Shown one piece after another: positions 22,018 to 34,964 of a stretch of DNA of 64,000 bases. A model generated the notes under the pieces. That model had not been told where the DNA came from and did no database searches. It saw only the letters and a program-made list of their open reading frames with translations. How positions within the stretch are numbered: position 1 is the first letter of the stretch; every line of letters begins with the position of its first letter. The DNA comes from Chlorops oryzae (lineage: Eukaryota > Arthropoda > Insecta > Diptera > Chloropidae). The position numbers and the translations under genes are program-made. Where the stretch lies: NCBI GenBank assembly GCA_020466095.1, contig CM035808.1, forward strand, positions 33,632,502 to 33,696,501, read 5' to 3'.

Positions 22018-23307
22018 TAATATATATTTTTTTATTTTCTTACTTACAATTTTTTTTAAATTTTTGACTTAAATTTTTAAAATTTTTAATTTTTTTCTAT
22101 TTTGCACTTTTTTGAAACTTATTTTTATTGTTAATTCTTTTAAAAGTTCTTCAATTTTATAAATTTTTTTAATTTATTTTTTTAATTCGTATTTATTTAT
22201 TTTTTATTTTAATTTTTAATTTTTAAGTTTTTAAAATTATTTTATTTTATTTTTTTTTAATTATATGTACTTATTTGTTTTATATTTAAAAAAAAATTTT
22301 TTTTATTTCATTTTTTATTTCATTTTTTATTTCATTTTTTATTGCATTTTTTATTGCATTTTTTACTTTATTTTTTAATTTATTTTAGTTTTGTACTTAC
22401 AGTCGGATCTGGATATAACGAATCCTAAAATAATTAACAGCTGAAAACAGTGAACGCTTTTTTGTTACAGGGACTTTTCTAAATAATCAGGACTTTAAAT
22501 AGGGGGGTGGAAAAGGGATCTTTCTGAAGGGGACCACAATTGGCATGGAAATTTTTTTTTTTTGTCGCACATTTTTGTGAGGGGGCCCTGGAAAATCCCC
22601 CGGGTCCAAAATTTCTCTCTACGGGCCTGTAAATAATGTAAAAAACATCCAATCTGGCTAGTACGAACAACCTGGATACATTGAACAGGACGTGCAAAAA
22701 TTAATTCACTATATCCAGATTCGACTGTATTATTTTTTATTTTATTATAATTTCGTACTTATAGTTTCTATTTTATAATAATTTTCAACTACTATTTATG
22801 TATAAAGTATTTCTTAAATTTATTATATTTTTTATTGTTAATTTTTTTTTAATTTTTAAATTATTTTATATATTTTTTTATTAATTTTATAATTTTTTAA
22901 AATTATTTTTTATTAAGTATTATTTTTTAATTTTATTTTGAAAAATTTTATTATTGTTCTATTATTTTTTTATTACTTGTTCTATTATTTTTTTATAATG
23001 TTTTTAATAATTTTTAAAAATTTTTTATTACTTTTATATAACTTATATTATATTTTTATTATACTTATTTTTATTATATTTTTTATTATAATTTTTTATA
23101 ACTTTGTTCTATTTTTTTTATTATTTAAAAAAAATTTTAAATTTGCTATTTTTAAAATTTTTGATAAAAAAAATAGAACCTTTTTTCATTTCTGTTCACT
23201 TTTAAATGAAACTTTTAAACGAAATAAATCATAAAAAAATTCTTCCGAATTGGAAAATCCGCCAAGCTGGAAGATTGAAACCTTTTGATAAAAAATTATT
23301 TATATAC

Positions 23308-23338
<31 letters not shown>

Positions 23339-23410
23339 AACAATAACAAAATACGAAATTGAAAAAAAACCATCCCCTTATGAGAAAAACTCGAAAAATA
23401 TTTCTTAAAA
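22018..23410. repeat. AT-only low-complexity tract
   Basis: TTTATTTTTTAATTT-type sequence, including TTTTTTATTTCA repeated at 22305-22350 and a 38-bp A run at 23299-23336. It is interrupted only by the Tigger-like element at 22400-22727. The long hydrophobic plus-strand frame at 22938-23234 is compositional. Confidence 0.8.
22400..22727. mobile_element. pogo/Tigger-like MITE
   Basis: The ends are CAGTCGGATCTGGATATA and the inverse CATATCC-type end closing with CAGATTCGACTG, flanked by TA at 22398-22399 and 22728-22729. The CAGTCGRA start with TA duplication is typical of pogo/Tigger. It sits inside an AT-only tract. Confidence 0.85.
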
Positions 23411-24420
23411 TGCACAAATAATGGCAACTTTTCTATACAAATTTTTTGCTTCCGAAACGTTGAAAGCTTCCATTTAACACTTCATTTTAAATTTCGCTCG
23501 AATACAACTTGTATTTATGCGCACTATACTCAACCAAATGCCAAAATCAGCATATTCCCCCCACCCACGGCATTCAACTTTATAACCTAATAACCAATTA
23601 CGATGATAACATATCCGACCATTTAAAGTTTGACACTTTTAGCTGAACAAAAACTTCAAAGATTAAAAATAAATTATTGAAAATAAAAAACGAGGAGAAA
23701 CTCAAATAGAAAAACAAAAAACAAAATAAATAAACAAATAAGTAAAAACAAAAGAGAACGACAAAGCTGAACATTAGAACCGATTCCACAGAAGAACCAA
23801 GCCATTCATCGCCCAGTCACAGTTGCTTTCATTTCACTGTCATCCGAACAGATATTGTCGTCATTGACGCCCATGGAACTGTGTCGTCGCTTTTCGACTG
23901 AAACCACCAAGCCCATACATTTGTGGAGTAACTCGTGCGAAAATAAATAAATGTGACGACGAAGACAGCAACGGCGACAGCGACTAATCTAAGCCAAAAT
24001 GGGGAAAACCGAAACCAAAAACAGAAAAACGACTAAAATAAATAGTAAACATTAAAAATAAAAACAAAAGGAAATAAGCTAAGCACACCAAACATGCTAT
24101 GCCTTGCTGCTTTTTCAACACTTGTTGACTATGAAGCTCCATTTGTGGCGATGGATCACTTCTCGACTCGGGGGAAAAAATTCGCATTTTCAATTTCTCA
24201 TTTTGCAAAACAAAATAAAAAATCAGTTCTCTAATATGTATGTATGTATATGTGGCTTCTTTCTTTTCATCTGTCTCTGTGCCTGGCAGTCTTTCAGACG
24301 TCCGTCCATTCATTCATACATGTCTGTCAAGCGTATCTCGTAATTTTTGCTGTAATTGACTCGATTTTATACTGTTCTAGGCAAATCAACTCAACGTCAA
24401 CATTTAACGCCTTCCTTTTG
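23411..24420. other. non-coding, nothing identified
   Basis: A GC-richer island at 23800-24000 (CGACGACGAAGACAGCAACG-like) could be regulatory. No exon is supported. Confidence 0.4.
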
Positions 24421-24423
24421 CTG

Positions 24424-24820
24424 AAAACAGTGGGACAAAATTGCCTAAAAATTGCATAAAATTTTATTTTTAACAAAAAAACACAAACATTTCTCCCCGT
24501 AAATTGCAAAATAAAATAATCACATTCCTGGAAATATTATGATTTCTAAATGACAGTGGAACAAAGTTGATTAAAAGCTTCTTAAAATTATTTTAGTTAA
24601 CAAAATATTTTTTCTCCGCGTCAAGCGTTAACTACAAATAGTCGCCCTCCTTGAAATACTGTATTTGCTCTATAACAGTGGGACAAAAATTCTTAAAAAT
24701 TTCATAAAACTTTTTTTGTTTTTCTAAATTTTTCTCTACGCTAAGTGGAAACCATACATAATCATCTTCATAGAACTACAGTGATTCCCAGCAAAACGTA
24801 TTTGTTCCACTGTAGTTTCC
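24424..24820. repeat. three diverged about 123-bp repeats with CAGTGGGACAAA
   Basis: ACAGTGGGACAAAATT (about 24426), ACAGTGGAACAAAGTT (24553) and ACAGTGGGACAAAAATT (24674) each open a unit with CTTAAAAAT and ATAAAA blocks. An inverted TTTGTTCCACTGTAG closes the region, so this may be a mariner/Tc1-type remnant with duplicated ends. Confidence 0.55.
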
Positions 24821-24824
24821 ATTG

Positions 24825-26600
24825 TTAGAGAGTCTAGGCTTTAATTACGGAAGTTCAGACACAAACCAAAAATGGAGCGAAAATAGAACGCGAATTCTGA
24901 AAAAGGTAAAAATGCAATCTCTGGCAGCATAAAAAGAAAAAAAAAAATGGACAACTTTCTCGCTGCTTTGTCTCGTCGTCGTCGTCGTTGCCGGCCAAAA
25001 TTCATTCATGACATTCAGCCATTCAGTCATAATGAAGTGCCTTGTCGGAGCGCTCTAACTGGAACTAATTGAAGTTCATGGCGTATTTATAACGTTTCGG
25101 ATTGCCTACACTCGACGATCGATATGAACAGTTATGAGTGGGGGGAGGCCTACATTTAGTCGTCTCGAAGGCACTCTTCGCCTACTTCGCTTGTTCACTT
25201 ACATTTATGCTCCGCGAATTTGTTGTTTTTGTTTTATTCCTTTTATTTTTTTTCATCAATACCGCTGGCAGCCGAGCCCATTTCTCTCTAAATTATGCTT
25301 TAAATTGAAAACATATTTTTGCCCGCAATTGTGTGTCACAGTGTGGGTGACCTACAAGATCGACTTTATTATAACTGCTTCTCGCATATTGACCCTCAAA
25401 TCAGAGGCATACGGGGACCCCACCACCACCGGCACCACAGCCTCCACCCAATCATCTTCTAAAGTCCATTTAAAAGGACATAAAATCGCTTAATGAAAAG
25501 CGCTTTCGTTCGACTATTGAGCTTAAATGGCTCTTATTTATGGCCATGCAACATATTTTATGGTCAACATATATTGTTGGACCCGGCGTTGTGTTTCTTG
25601 TGTTTGTGGGAGCAGCGCAGCAGCATTGCATTGTTTGCCATTCAAGACACCCACTGTAGCGGCAAAAAATTGTTCGTTATGGAAAACCTGCTCCTCGCTC
25701 GCTTTGGTTGCTGTGCATCGGTCGCGTTTGTCAAGAAAGAAAAAAAGTCTGCTTCATTTTTCCATTTTAACGCGAACGCGCGCCAAATCACATTGACCAA
25801 GTTAAGCCAGCTGGCTGATTAGTTAGCTTTTGGTGTTTGTTGTTGCTTTTGATGACGACGATGACGATGACGATGGCGATTTCGATGACGACGATGAGGA
25901 CTATAACGATGTCGTTTGGCTTTGGCTTTGGCTTTGGTTTTGACATTCAGCGGAATTCACCTTTCAGGGTTGAGTATTTATTGAACAGACCGTTTTGCGA
26001 TATTGTCCGCGCTGTCTTTCATTTTTAATATCCTTTGAACATTCCTTCCTAATCGTTTCTAATTTCAAAGTAAACTTTCCGAGGAGTGGTCACATTTTTA
26101 TTGCCCTTGCGTGGTCGTCAACTGATAGAAATTTTAACTTTCTTTCAGTTTTATTTATTTTCTACTTTTTTTTAAATTGTTTTAATAAAGGTATTAATTT
26201 CTGATCACTTGATGTTGCGGTTTCCTTTTCCATAATTGTTATTGAAAAACCATGAATGGACAAAACGGACGGAAATATACAGGAAATAACAAGCGAATGA
26301 GGACAATTTGCTCAAAGAAGTGCGAACATGGTGGGGTGTAAGCACAAAAAAAAAAAAATTAAATTAAAAGAAAATGTCAAAATACAAAAATAGAATAAAA
26401 AACGACAGAAAAAGAACACAATAGAAATTAAGAAAAAGATACTTATAAATAATCTAATAGAAAATATTCCCGTATTGTTACCACACTCCTCAGAAATAGA
26501 TATACCGATTTTTATGAAATTTTTGTTCATACCGGGTAGGTCTGAGAATCGGTCAACATCGAATTTTCTAAACTTCAACATTTGGTCCCAGCGAACAATA
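24825..26600. other. GC-richer island, no gene supported
   Basis: A CGTCGTCGTCGTCG run (24973-24988) and mixed-composition sequence to 25830, with several short open frames. None has a recognisable domain or splice context. Possibly regulatory sequence. Confidence 0.4.
25846..25945. repeat. (GATGAC)n and (TTTGGC)n microsatellites
   Basis: GATGACGACGATGACGATGA is followed by a CTTTGGCTTTGGCTTTGG run. The apparent repetitive peptides come from simple sequence. Confidence 0.8.
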
Positions 26601-26611
26601 TTTAGTTTCAA

Positions 26612-27325
26612 GGGGGTTGTGTATCCTTCGCGAGGCTGTTTTTTTGGACCACTTAAAAAAAAGTTCCTGACAGAAGAGGTTTTTGAATTTTTTTTATTGT
26701 GTTCAGATTTAATGAAAATTAGTATACAAAAAAAAACACTTTCTAATGGGAGGGAAATTCAAAAAGTTGTCGGTCATCAAAGAGGAGAACCAAAAAAAAA
26801 GTGTTGCGCTGGCGGCCACTATTTCTCGTCTCCAAGTTGTCCGAAATGAAAATGAAAGACGGGCTTATAATAAGCATAGATGTCATTATGGCCGGACCCT
26901 CGAAAATATTTTTGCGAATTTTTTTGACAAAATGGCGGCCACTGAAAAATGACTCATCGAATTCGGGTATATTTTTTTGTAGTTTAGTGTTAAAAAAAAA
27001 ATTAAAAAATTTATTAAAATTATGATTGAGGTTCGCGCCATAATGGTGACAATTCTGCGGCGAGTCCATTTTGTTTCATTAAAATTGGTCCAGTTGAACT
27101 GGAGAAATCATGACCGCCAGGCCAGTGCATAAACAAAGTGGTTTCGAGATATTTAAAGTACGTTTAAAGTTTGAAACAACGCAAAACTTACTCCTTTTAG
27201 CGCAGACCTTGCTCGACAAAAAGGACTCTATCTTCTGAACTATTTTGAATTCAAAAAAATCTTATAAGCACGATATTCTCAAATATCCAAGCTATAAAAA
27301 TGTGCAAACAAAAAAATAAATCTAA
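26612..27325 (+). mobile_element. TTAA-associated repeat, copy 1
   Basis: It shares GGGGGTTGTGTA at the start with the inverted copy, then TCCTGACAGAAGAG, TGACAAAATGGCGGCCACTG, GTTGAACTGGAGAAATCATG and CTTGCTCGACAAAAAGGAC in the same order as the 62134 copy. The left flank reads TTTCAA rather than TTAA and the right end is degraded. Confidence 0.8.
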
Positions 27326-27640
27326 AAACACCCGACGTATGATCAATGTCAGTTCTTTATGTACACGTCGTCTTTTTTTTCAAAATTATAATAATGGAGA
27401 CGCATTTTTTTGTTATTAAAATGGAAGTTATTAGCCTTTGAACGTCATGAGAAAGAGGGAGAAAGATGGATGCGAGGCGATCTGCATGTTTTTGGCAATT
27501 GATTTTTGACACAATAATATCTGCTGAGGCGGTACGAAGTTCGATGGATCAGATAGTAACACCATAATATATCGAATATCAAGGGAAATGCAAGCATATT
27601 CGAGCTAAGAAAGGGAATGACATTTTTTTCGACTAACTGA

Positions 27641-27682
27641 GGATTGCGACTTAACGAAGTTCGAGTTATAGAGAATCCACTG
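27641..27682 (-). mobile_element. possible pogo-like terminus
   Basis: Read on the minus strand, CAGTGGATTCTCTATAACTC leads into GAACTTCG, resembling a Tigger end. I find no partner end and no clear TA, so this is a fragment at best. Confidence 0.35.
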
Positions 27683-27689
27683 TGTTAAA

Positions 27690-28714
27690 TAAAAAATAAA
27701 TAAATAATGAACGAAAAAACAAAGGTTCGATGAACCAACAGACTTAGATTGCTATAGTTTTTTTATTTATTTTTTTATTTTTCATTGCGACTTAAAAAAT
27801 TTGATGGTTTTTACTGAAAATAATATTCCAAGCTTTCAGCTACCATCATCAAGGCCATTATTCTTTTTACCTCATCATTATTTTTTTAATGTAAATTTTT
27901 TTTTATTTCCTTATTCGCTCATTTCATCTAAAATTATCCGAAACAATTGAGAGCATTAATTGAAATTCCCAATGATACAAAAACATTCCCACAAATAATG
28001 AGTCTAATTATGACAGCAAAAGTCGGCAGCATGTGAGCAAAAATTATGCAAATTATTTTATTCAGGTCACGTCAAACTCATTTGCGCTTGACAATGAATG
28101 GAGTGCTGGGGCGGCTGCTGCTCCAATGCCACATCCCAGAAGACGAGAAGATTTTCTCATCCATGCGATGGTGCAGGTGCCATCGAAGTCATTTCACTTG
28201 AGAGCGATAGTTTGATCAATTCTCTGGAATCCCAATTAATCCAATTTCTATTGTATCCCAGCAAGAAATTTAGCAAAGCTATTCAAATTATGCTCAGAGT
28301 TATGACGAAGACGAGGATTTTCACTTACTCAAGCGAACAAAGATAAAGTTGGTTTTGCAGTTTTCACTTTTATTTTACTTTTCATTTCTTTTCATGCAAA
28401 TATTTCTCGGCCTATTTGACGTACTGCCTATGACCCGCTCACTTACACTGGCACCCCCTTTCGCAAGAAATTTTTCTGTGCGGCCTGAACTTCAGTGAAC
28501 CTAGACGAATAGATGCGTAAAGCATTGTACGCCTGTCTCCGCGGGCCTTGCCTTGTCGCTCTCGTCTCGTCTCGTTTGGCCCGTTAAGTATTAACTCGGC
28601 AATGTCATCATTATTTGCTCCGTGACGATCGTTTTGCGGTTTGTTTTTGTTTGTAATTTCACTTTTAGGCTTCTTTGGTTTGGACTTTTCTTTTGATTTC
28701 ATTTTTCGTTTTTA
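27690..28714. other. non-coding, nothing firm
   Basis: A minus-strand 87-codon frame (28439-28702), lysine-rich at its start and arginine-rich later, ends near a GTAAGTGAG donor-like site at 28445-28437. It lacks any domain I know and is not called. Confidence 0.35.
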
Positions 28715-29950
28715 TTTTAGTATCAATTTTTTTTGCATTTTTTTTATTTGGCTTTTTTTTAATTTAATTTTTGGTTTTTTTATGTAATTCTTTTCAATTT
28801 GAAAAAATATTGTCTTCTCATTCAAAAATTTAGTTTTTTCGATCAGCTTTCCCGCGGAGACTGAATGGCTGAGAAACAATGCACATTAAACGATCATTTC
28901 CTTCAAATTGAAGTAGAAATTTTCAGTCCTTAAGGAGGCTCTTATTGTTTCTATATTTAAGAGTGGTGCCTCTTAATTGGAAATTTTATTTTTTTAAACT
29001 ATTTTATTAATATTGTTTATTGTTATTTATGTTATTCCGTTTTAAATTCAATTTGTATTAAGATTCATATATTTCTTATTTTCAATTGTTTAATTTTATA
29101 TCAATTTAAATTTTATTTATTTTTTATACCGACTGTATGTATATATTTAAACTTTTTGTAGCATCTTTATTTTATTTTAATTTTTTTTTTCACTTATTAA
29201 ATTTCTTTTTATTCTGTTTCATTTTAATTATTAATTTAAATTGTTTTTTTATATTTTATTAATTTTATATTTTTTTTATATTTTTTTATTTTTTATTTTA
29301 TTTTAATTATGTTTTTTGTTTTATTTATTAAAATTATTAGCTTAAATTATTGATTTGTCATTTTATTAATTAAAATTATTATTTTTAAATTATTATATAA
29401 ATTAATTATATAAATTTTATATAAATTTATATAAATTATAAAATTTATTTAATTAAATTATTTAATTAAATTATTTAATACAATAATAAAAATTTTTATT
29501 ATATTTTAAAGTTTTTTATTTGTATTTTATTTCAATTTGATTTTTATTTTTGTTTTATTTTATACAACTTTTATTTTATTTTTATTTGTTTTTTTTTTAT
29601 AATACATTTATATATGTATTTTCATTTAATTTTTTTGTTTTATTTATATTTAGTTTTGTTTTTAGTTTTATTTATTTTTAGTCTATTTATTTTTAATTTT
29701 ATTTACTTTTATTTTTATTTAATTTTTTTATTTATTTTGATTTTATTTTAATTTGATTTTTACTTTTTTATTTTTCTTTTATTCAATTTAAATTTTAAAA
29801 AAAATTTTTTTTAAATTTTTTATTTTATATTTTTATTTCATATTATTTTATATTATTTCATTTTATTTTAATTTTTTAATTTTAATTTTATTCTTAGCTT
29901 TATTTCTATTTTTATTTATTTATTTTCGTTATTTCTTTAAATAATTAAAA
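28715..29950. repeat. AT-only low-complexity tract
   Basis: Mostly TTTTATTTT words, with a TATATAAATT palindromic stretch around 29395-29475. No gene seen. Confidence 0.8.
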
Positions 29951-30066
29951 TCTTGTTTTTATTTGGTGATGGTGGCTGTCACCAAATGATTGCTATTCCC
30001 TCCCAACATAAGAGTTGTCAGCGTTGTTGGACTTTGGGGTTTTGATTGGCACAAGGAAAACACATA

Positions 30067-30237
30067 AGGGGTATTCACAAAGGCGTCGTAAAATAGGAAA
30101 GTCGAAAAATCGGACAATTTTAACTGCTTAAAAAGTTGTGAAAGATACAAAAAAAAAATTTTTTTATTTGTAAGAAGTCGCAATTTTCCGATTTTCCGAC
30201 TTTTCAACATCTTTAACAAGCCTTTGTGAATACCCCT
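30067..30237. mobile_element. 171-bp MITE, copy 1 of a two-copy family
   Basis: Inverted ends AGGGGTATTCACAAAGGC with ATA on both flanks (30064-30066 and 30238-30240). The interior shares AATTTTAACTGCTTAAAAAG with the copy at 38409. A 3-bp duplication suggests a PIF/Harbinger-type origin, but this is not certain. Confidence 0.88.
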
Positions 30238-30240
30238 ATA

Positions 30241-33200
30241 GTATCAAAGGGAGGCCCTGATCGCATTCCGTTTCATTTCAAATCAATTAATTTCTGATGT
30301 ATTTGTAACTAATTTTGATTGTGTGCATATTATTCAGCTTACGCCCCTTTTCACACTGTCTGCTTTGCCCAAGTTTCGTTAAGAGATCTTTTGATCGTCT
30401 TAATGCAGACGAGAAAATAAAAACAGCTTTATTTGTGATTACGATTTGAATTGAGTCAGATTTGAGTCTGCTTTCCATTTCCAGTGTTCATCCATATTGC
30501 CTGCATGCATACCATCAATCTCATTCAAAGAAAATCGCACCGCAAAAGCATATTTATAGCTGCTTAAGCTTTCAAACCTTAAATAAATTTACTCAAATCC
30601 CCTTCTTCGCCAGCACAACAACCTGCCCTCCCAGCAAGACTTCAGGGTCCTCTAACAGACTTCTTCACGTCAACTTAATGCGCTCATTTTTGTCATTCAT
30701 CCGGGAAACGACGTTTTTCCACTTGAAATAGCTTCAACAAGTTCCAAACGAACGTAAGAACGAACCTATGAACGAATGAACTCACGGCAGGCAGCATAAG
30801 GACTACGTAGCAATGTCATAAAATTATAATCGTCGTCCTTAAGTGGAGCACACATGGGATAAAACAAAAAAAAAAAATAAGTCATAATCGTACAAAACAA
30901 CTCGAAAGCATTATTGAAGCATACAAGTGCGATGCCATCCATGACCATACACACTAAAATTTCGCATGCTCTCTGCTTCCGGACGACACGATTTGGCACG
31001 CGTTATACACGACTTTTTTGACGAATTTAACGATCGAATTTTACGATTCCGACGCTGCGAAATGGTGCATAAAGCACCCGGCCAAGTGTCAGCATATGGT
31101 GTCTTTAATAAAAGGAAATTACATAAATAAATATACTATTTTTAGTACCTACTATTTTTATTTTTATGTAAGCACAACTTGCCTAATCGAAGATGCCCAT
31201 TCTCTTCACTTCATGCCGCGCCATGCCGCTAATCGCAATAAACTTTTCTCGCTAAATATAATTATAGACGCCAACCACTTCCACAACCGCCGCAACCACC
31301 CGCAAAGCAAGGTTATTCGCAATTTTTTAATTACGCTTCTGTTTTGCCGCAGGATATGATAGGAAAACAAGCTTTCTCCCCAATACAATTAGTCACATAC
31401 GGAGCCGAGAGATAATCGTGTGGCTTCCCATAAATCGCCTAATTGCAAAAAGTCCTTCCGTGCACAAAATTGTGTATTTGGAACGCCATTGTTATGCAGT
31501 TATGTAATTATCTTATGAGAGAGCAGTTGGAAATTGCGTAATGGAAAAATGGAAGCTCAGAAGAAATAAAAACATCAAATGTTATGTCAAAAGAGTTGCG
31601 AGAACCATTAAAAACTTTTTTAATATTTGAAAGATTTTCGCCATGGATAGGAATTTCGGGGGTTTATTCATACGGGCGTTTCTGTGAGATTTGACAGAAG
31701 AGCAAAGCGAAGGATGTGTCAGGGCTCGTAAAAATGCCTTGGATTCCTTGAAGAATTTCGATGTTACCTATTAACAGTGCGGAGCCTTCGGCTATAGGGG
31801 GACCTTTCGGGAATTCGATACTCAGACTTCACCACGCAGCCAGATATTAATTTTTTACTAATTGGGAACAAGCACGATAGAAAAGCGATATATACCAGAA
31901 TATAAATCAGCGTTACCAGTATCAGAGACAAAGATTTTGCTCTTCGGAAGCTAAAAAAAAATTCAAAAGCTCTAGAAAAAAACCTTTACAAAAAACGTAG
32001 CCAAAAAAGGAGTAAGAAGCCAGCCATAGGAAATTTTTTAAATAAGTTTTTAAATTCGATGTTTGCCCACAGGGCACTGTGTGCCTACCCAGTAGATACG
32101 AATACAGTCTCCAGTCTCCAGTCTCTGCTCAGCGTATCAATTTCATCTCATATTTAGTGCCATCTTCACCTTATAGCTAACCACCGCCCCATCGAGACTC
32201 CCACAAGCGCCCTTCAAAGATCAGACACGAAAATTTGCCCAGGGGTTTTCTAATCCCCACTGGGCCATCTTCAAATGATACAGCCAAAGATTACAATATA
32301 CTGCCCAATAAACGTTTTGCTAAGACCCACGGAAGCTGCAAACCCGTAACTGTCCTTAAACAGCTCCCTCCCAAAGAATAGCCATGGACAAGATGGTGGA
32401 AAACATTTTAGCCTCTTCTGCGAAAAAGGTTCTGGCAACAGCACTGCTCATCCTGTTAGACCAAATTTTGGTATAAAATAAAACTGGATTTAATTTTGAA
32501 AACAGCGAGAAACATGGCACAAAAATCTGGTTCTATTCGATCGTATCCTGGCATTATGTTCGCTTTAAGTATTTTTAATATGGGTGTCACCTTTGTACCT
32601 AAATACCTCCACTAGTTAAATTTTTTGGCTTTCTTAGTAACACAAGGGCTAAGGGCGCGTTGAGACCGTTCCATCGAGCCGATTCCCTAAATATTGAAGA
32701 GAAAATCAAATCGATTGCGACAATTGCAAAGCCTCTTTGATCACTTCGAAAACTCTTTGAAATGTCGCTAAGATTACACAGGTTGTGGCCGCTTGGTTTG
32801 TCGTCAAAAATAAACACACAGCAATAGCGACTGAAATAGGAAGCCAAACCAGTCCATTGAATGAAGGTGTAACACTTTATGGCGGAGTACGCTGTAATCT
32901 CATAGCTGGAGTTTTAATTTATTTTTATTTATTTTTTTCCTTCTGAAAAGCAATCATACGATGATGAAAACAAGCCACATTAAAGTGTGACAAATGATTT
33001 CCATCAAAAATAATGACTCGACGCCGCCGGAAAATGTTGCAACAATTGAACACTTAAGGCGATTATAAATGTGTGAAGTTTGTTTCTTTAAGTGCTTTCC
33101 GCACTACATACGCTTAAAAAGTAGCTAAATGCTTAATAAAAAAAAAAAATGGAAAAAAATTAAAAAAAAATATATATAGGGAAAAACGTGTTCAAACTAT

Positions 33201-34160
33201 TGAGAGCTGAACGATTTTTATGCGCATTGTGCAATTGTGCAACGCGTGCAAGAATGCCGTCCCATCGGATTGCATCGAAGTGCGAGAGGGTTCTACAATA
33301 TTGAACTGTCGTCAATCATTCCATATTGCTTATCAAAGAATAAAGCAAACTAACCGCCTTTCGACTCGCATTGAAATGTCATCGTCACCGTCACCGTCAT
33401 AGCCAAAGCCAAAGGCATAGGCACAGCTTTGACGACAGTGGGCACAAGTCAACGCGTTTCATCTCGGCGGACACCGCAAAAACCGCATTCGCATTTTGAA
33501 TGAAGTAAAAGATGCCGCCGCCGCCACCGTCGCCGATGATGATGATGTCGGTGAGGTCGTAATTTTCCACAATTAGGAGATTCGCAGGGAGATATGAAGG
33601 CAAAGACAGTCGGCCGGTCTCCTTTAAGAATTCCCTAATTTGATTTCAACGCCCCAAGGAAAGTAAAAGCCGCAAATAGAAAAGAAGCTCCTTTCACTGA
33701 CGACACAACGAATATATCCGAGAACCGACAGCGGACTGATTTCCGGATTAGAATATCAAAAGCCCAAAGAATACAAAAGCAATGCAAACGACAGAATAAC
33801 GAAAAAATTAAAATAAAAATAAAAATTAGATCGAGGTAAACAAAAGATTTTGTTTGGAGACACATTATTATGCACACAATTGAAACAGAAAATTTCACTT
33901 TCATGTATTCTGACGTAAAATGGAATGAAAATGGAAATTAAGTCGACTTCTTTTGTTGGCTTCATTGTGCGTGGCTCATTTGCAAAGAGAAAAATAAAAA
34001 GGTATTCTGGAATTTTAATAAAGCAAGTTTTTTTTTCATTTACTTATAAATAAAACAAAAATGTTGTTTGTCCATTTGAAATTTTTGAGCCGATTCAGTA
34101 CTCCCTTTTCAAATTTTGTACACTCTGTATATAAAATTAAAAACAATATTCTCATGGCCT
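30241..34160. other. non-coding, nothing identified
   Basis: Mixed composition; 31650-32860 is somewhat less AT-rich but has only short frames with no known motif. CACCGTCACCGTCA and CCGCCGCCACC simple repeats lie near 33385 and 33512. Confidence 0.45.
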
Positions 34161-34162
34161 TT

Positions 34163-34282
34163 AGGGGCTTCTCTCCAGTTCTGTCAGAAATAAAAAACTT
34201 CATATAAAAATTTTCTGAAGCGTTTTTTTATATGAAGTTTTTCATTTCTGTTTCATTTCTGACAGAACTGGAGAGAGCCCCT
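34163..34282. mobile_element. 120-bp foldback MITE
   Basis: AGGGGCTTCTCTCCAGTTCT followed by GTCAGAAAT is matched by an inverse copy ending AGAGAGCCCCT; the arms continue through AACTTCATATAAAAA. The centre is about 15 bp. No clear target duplication. Confidence 0.75.
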
Positions 34283-34623
34283 TAAAAGGAAAATAAGTTC
34301 TTTTTTTTTTCAATTTTCCGACAGAACTTTTTCGTCATATTCTGGAAGAAACCCCATCCTGTGAGCTTCTTTTGTCAACTTATAAATAAGTATAAAGTAA
34401 TGCATAAAAATGAGATGGGTCGCTGAATTGATCAATCGAGAAAAAGCTTAAATATCTAATTTGAAACCCTTTACGGCAAAATTTCTTCTTGCATATCAAT
34501 AACTCAAAAACTCTAGAAAAATTTCTAGTCTCATCATTATGCATGCGAGGCAATAACATCAGCCTCATTCTTTTTCAAGTAGTTGGTCCCAGTATAAGTA
34601 TTTGTCAAGAAATTCAATGGATA

Positions 34624-34808
34624 CAGTCGAACTTCCGTATAGTGAACGTCTATACAATGAAACTCTCCCTACTATGAAATAATTTCAAACGCACAGCTTT
34701 TTCGTTCCACTTTCAGTGTACGTGTTTATAATTTTTGTAAAATGAAATTTCTATATAATGAAGTGATTTTCTGGTCCCGTGCGACTTCATTATAAGGAAG
34801 TTCGACTG
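34624..34808. mobile_element. pogo/Tigger-like MITE
   Basis: This 185-bp element begins CAGTCGAACTTCC and ends GGAAGTTCGACTG, with TA at 34622-34623 and 34809-34810. It has no coding capacity. Confidence 0.9.
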
Positions 34809-34964
34809 TATAAGGGAAATATAAGGGAAAAGGGTTCAGTTTTGGTCGACTCCTTGCACTCCTGATGATGATGATATTCGATCAAGTAGTGACGAACAAA
34901 CTGGAATTTCGGCTGGAAGTCCCCGAAACTCGTGTGAAAGTCCCAAAAGAAAATATTAAAGCAT

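Noticed and set aside
22938..23234. 98-codon hydrophobic plus-strand frame
   Set aside because: The Phe/Ile/Leu/Tyr-only composition reflects AT-only DNA, not a membrane protein.
28439..28702. 87-codon basic frame ending near a donor-like site
   Set aside because: No acceptor, no domain and no phase link to Graf exons could be shown.
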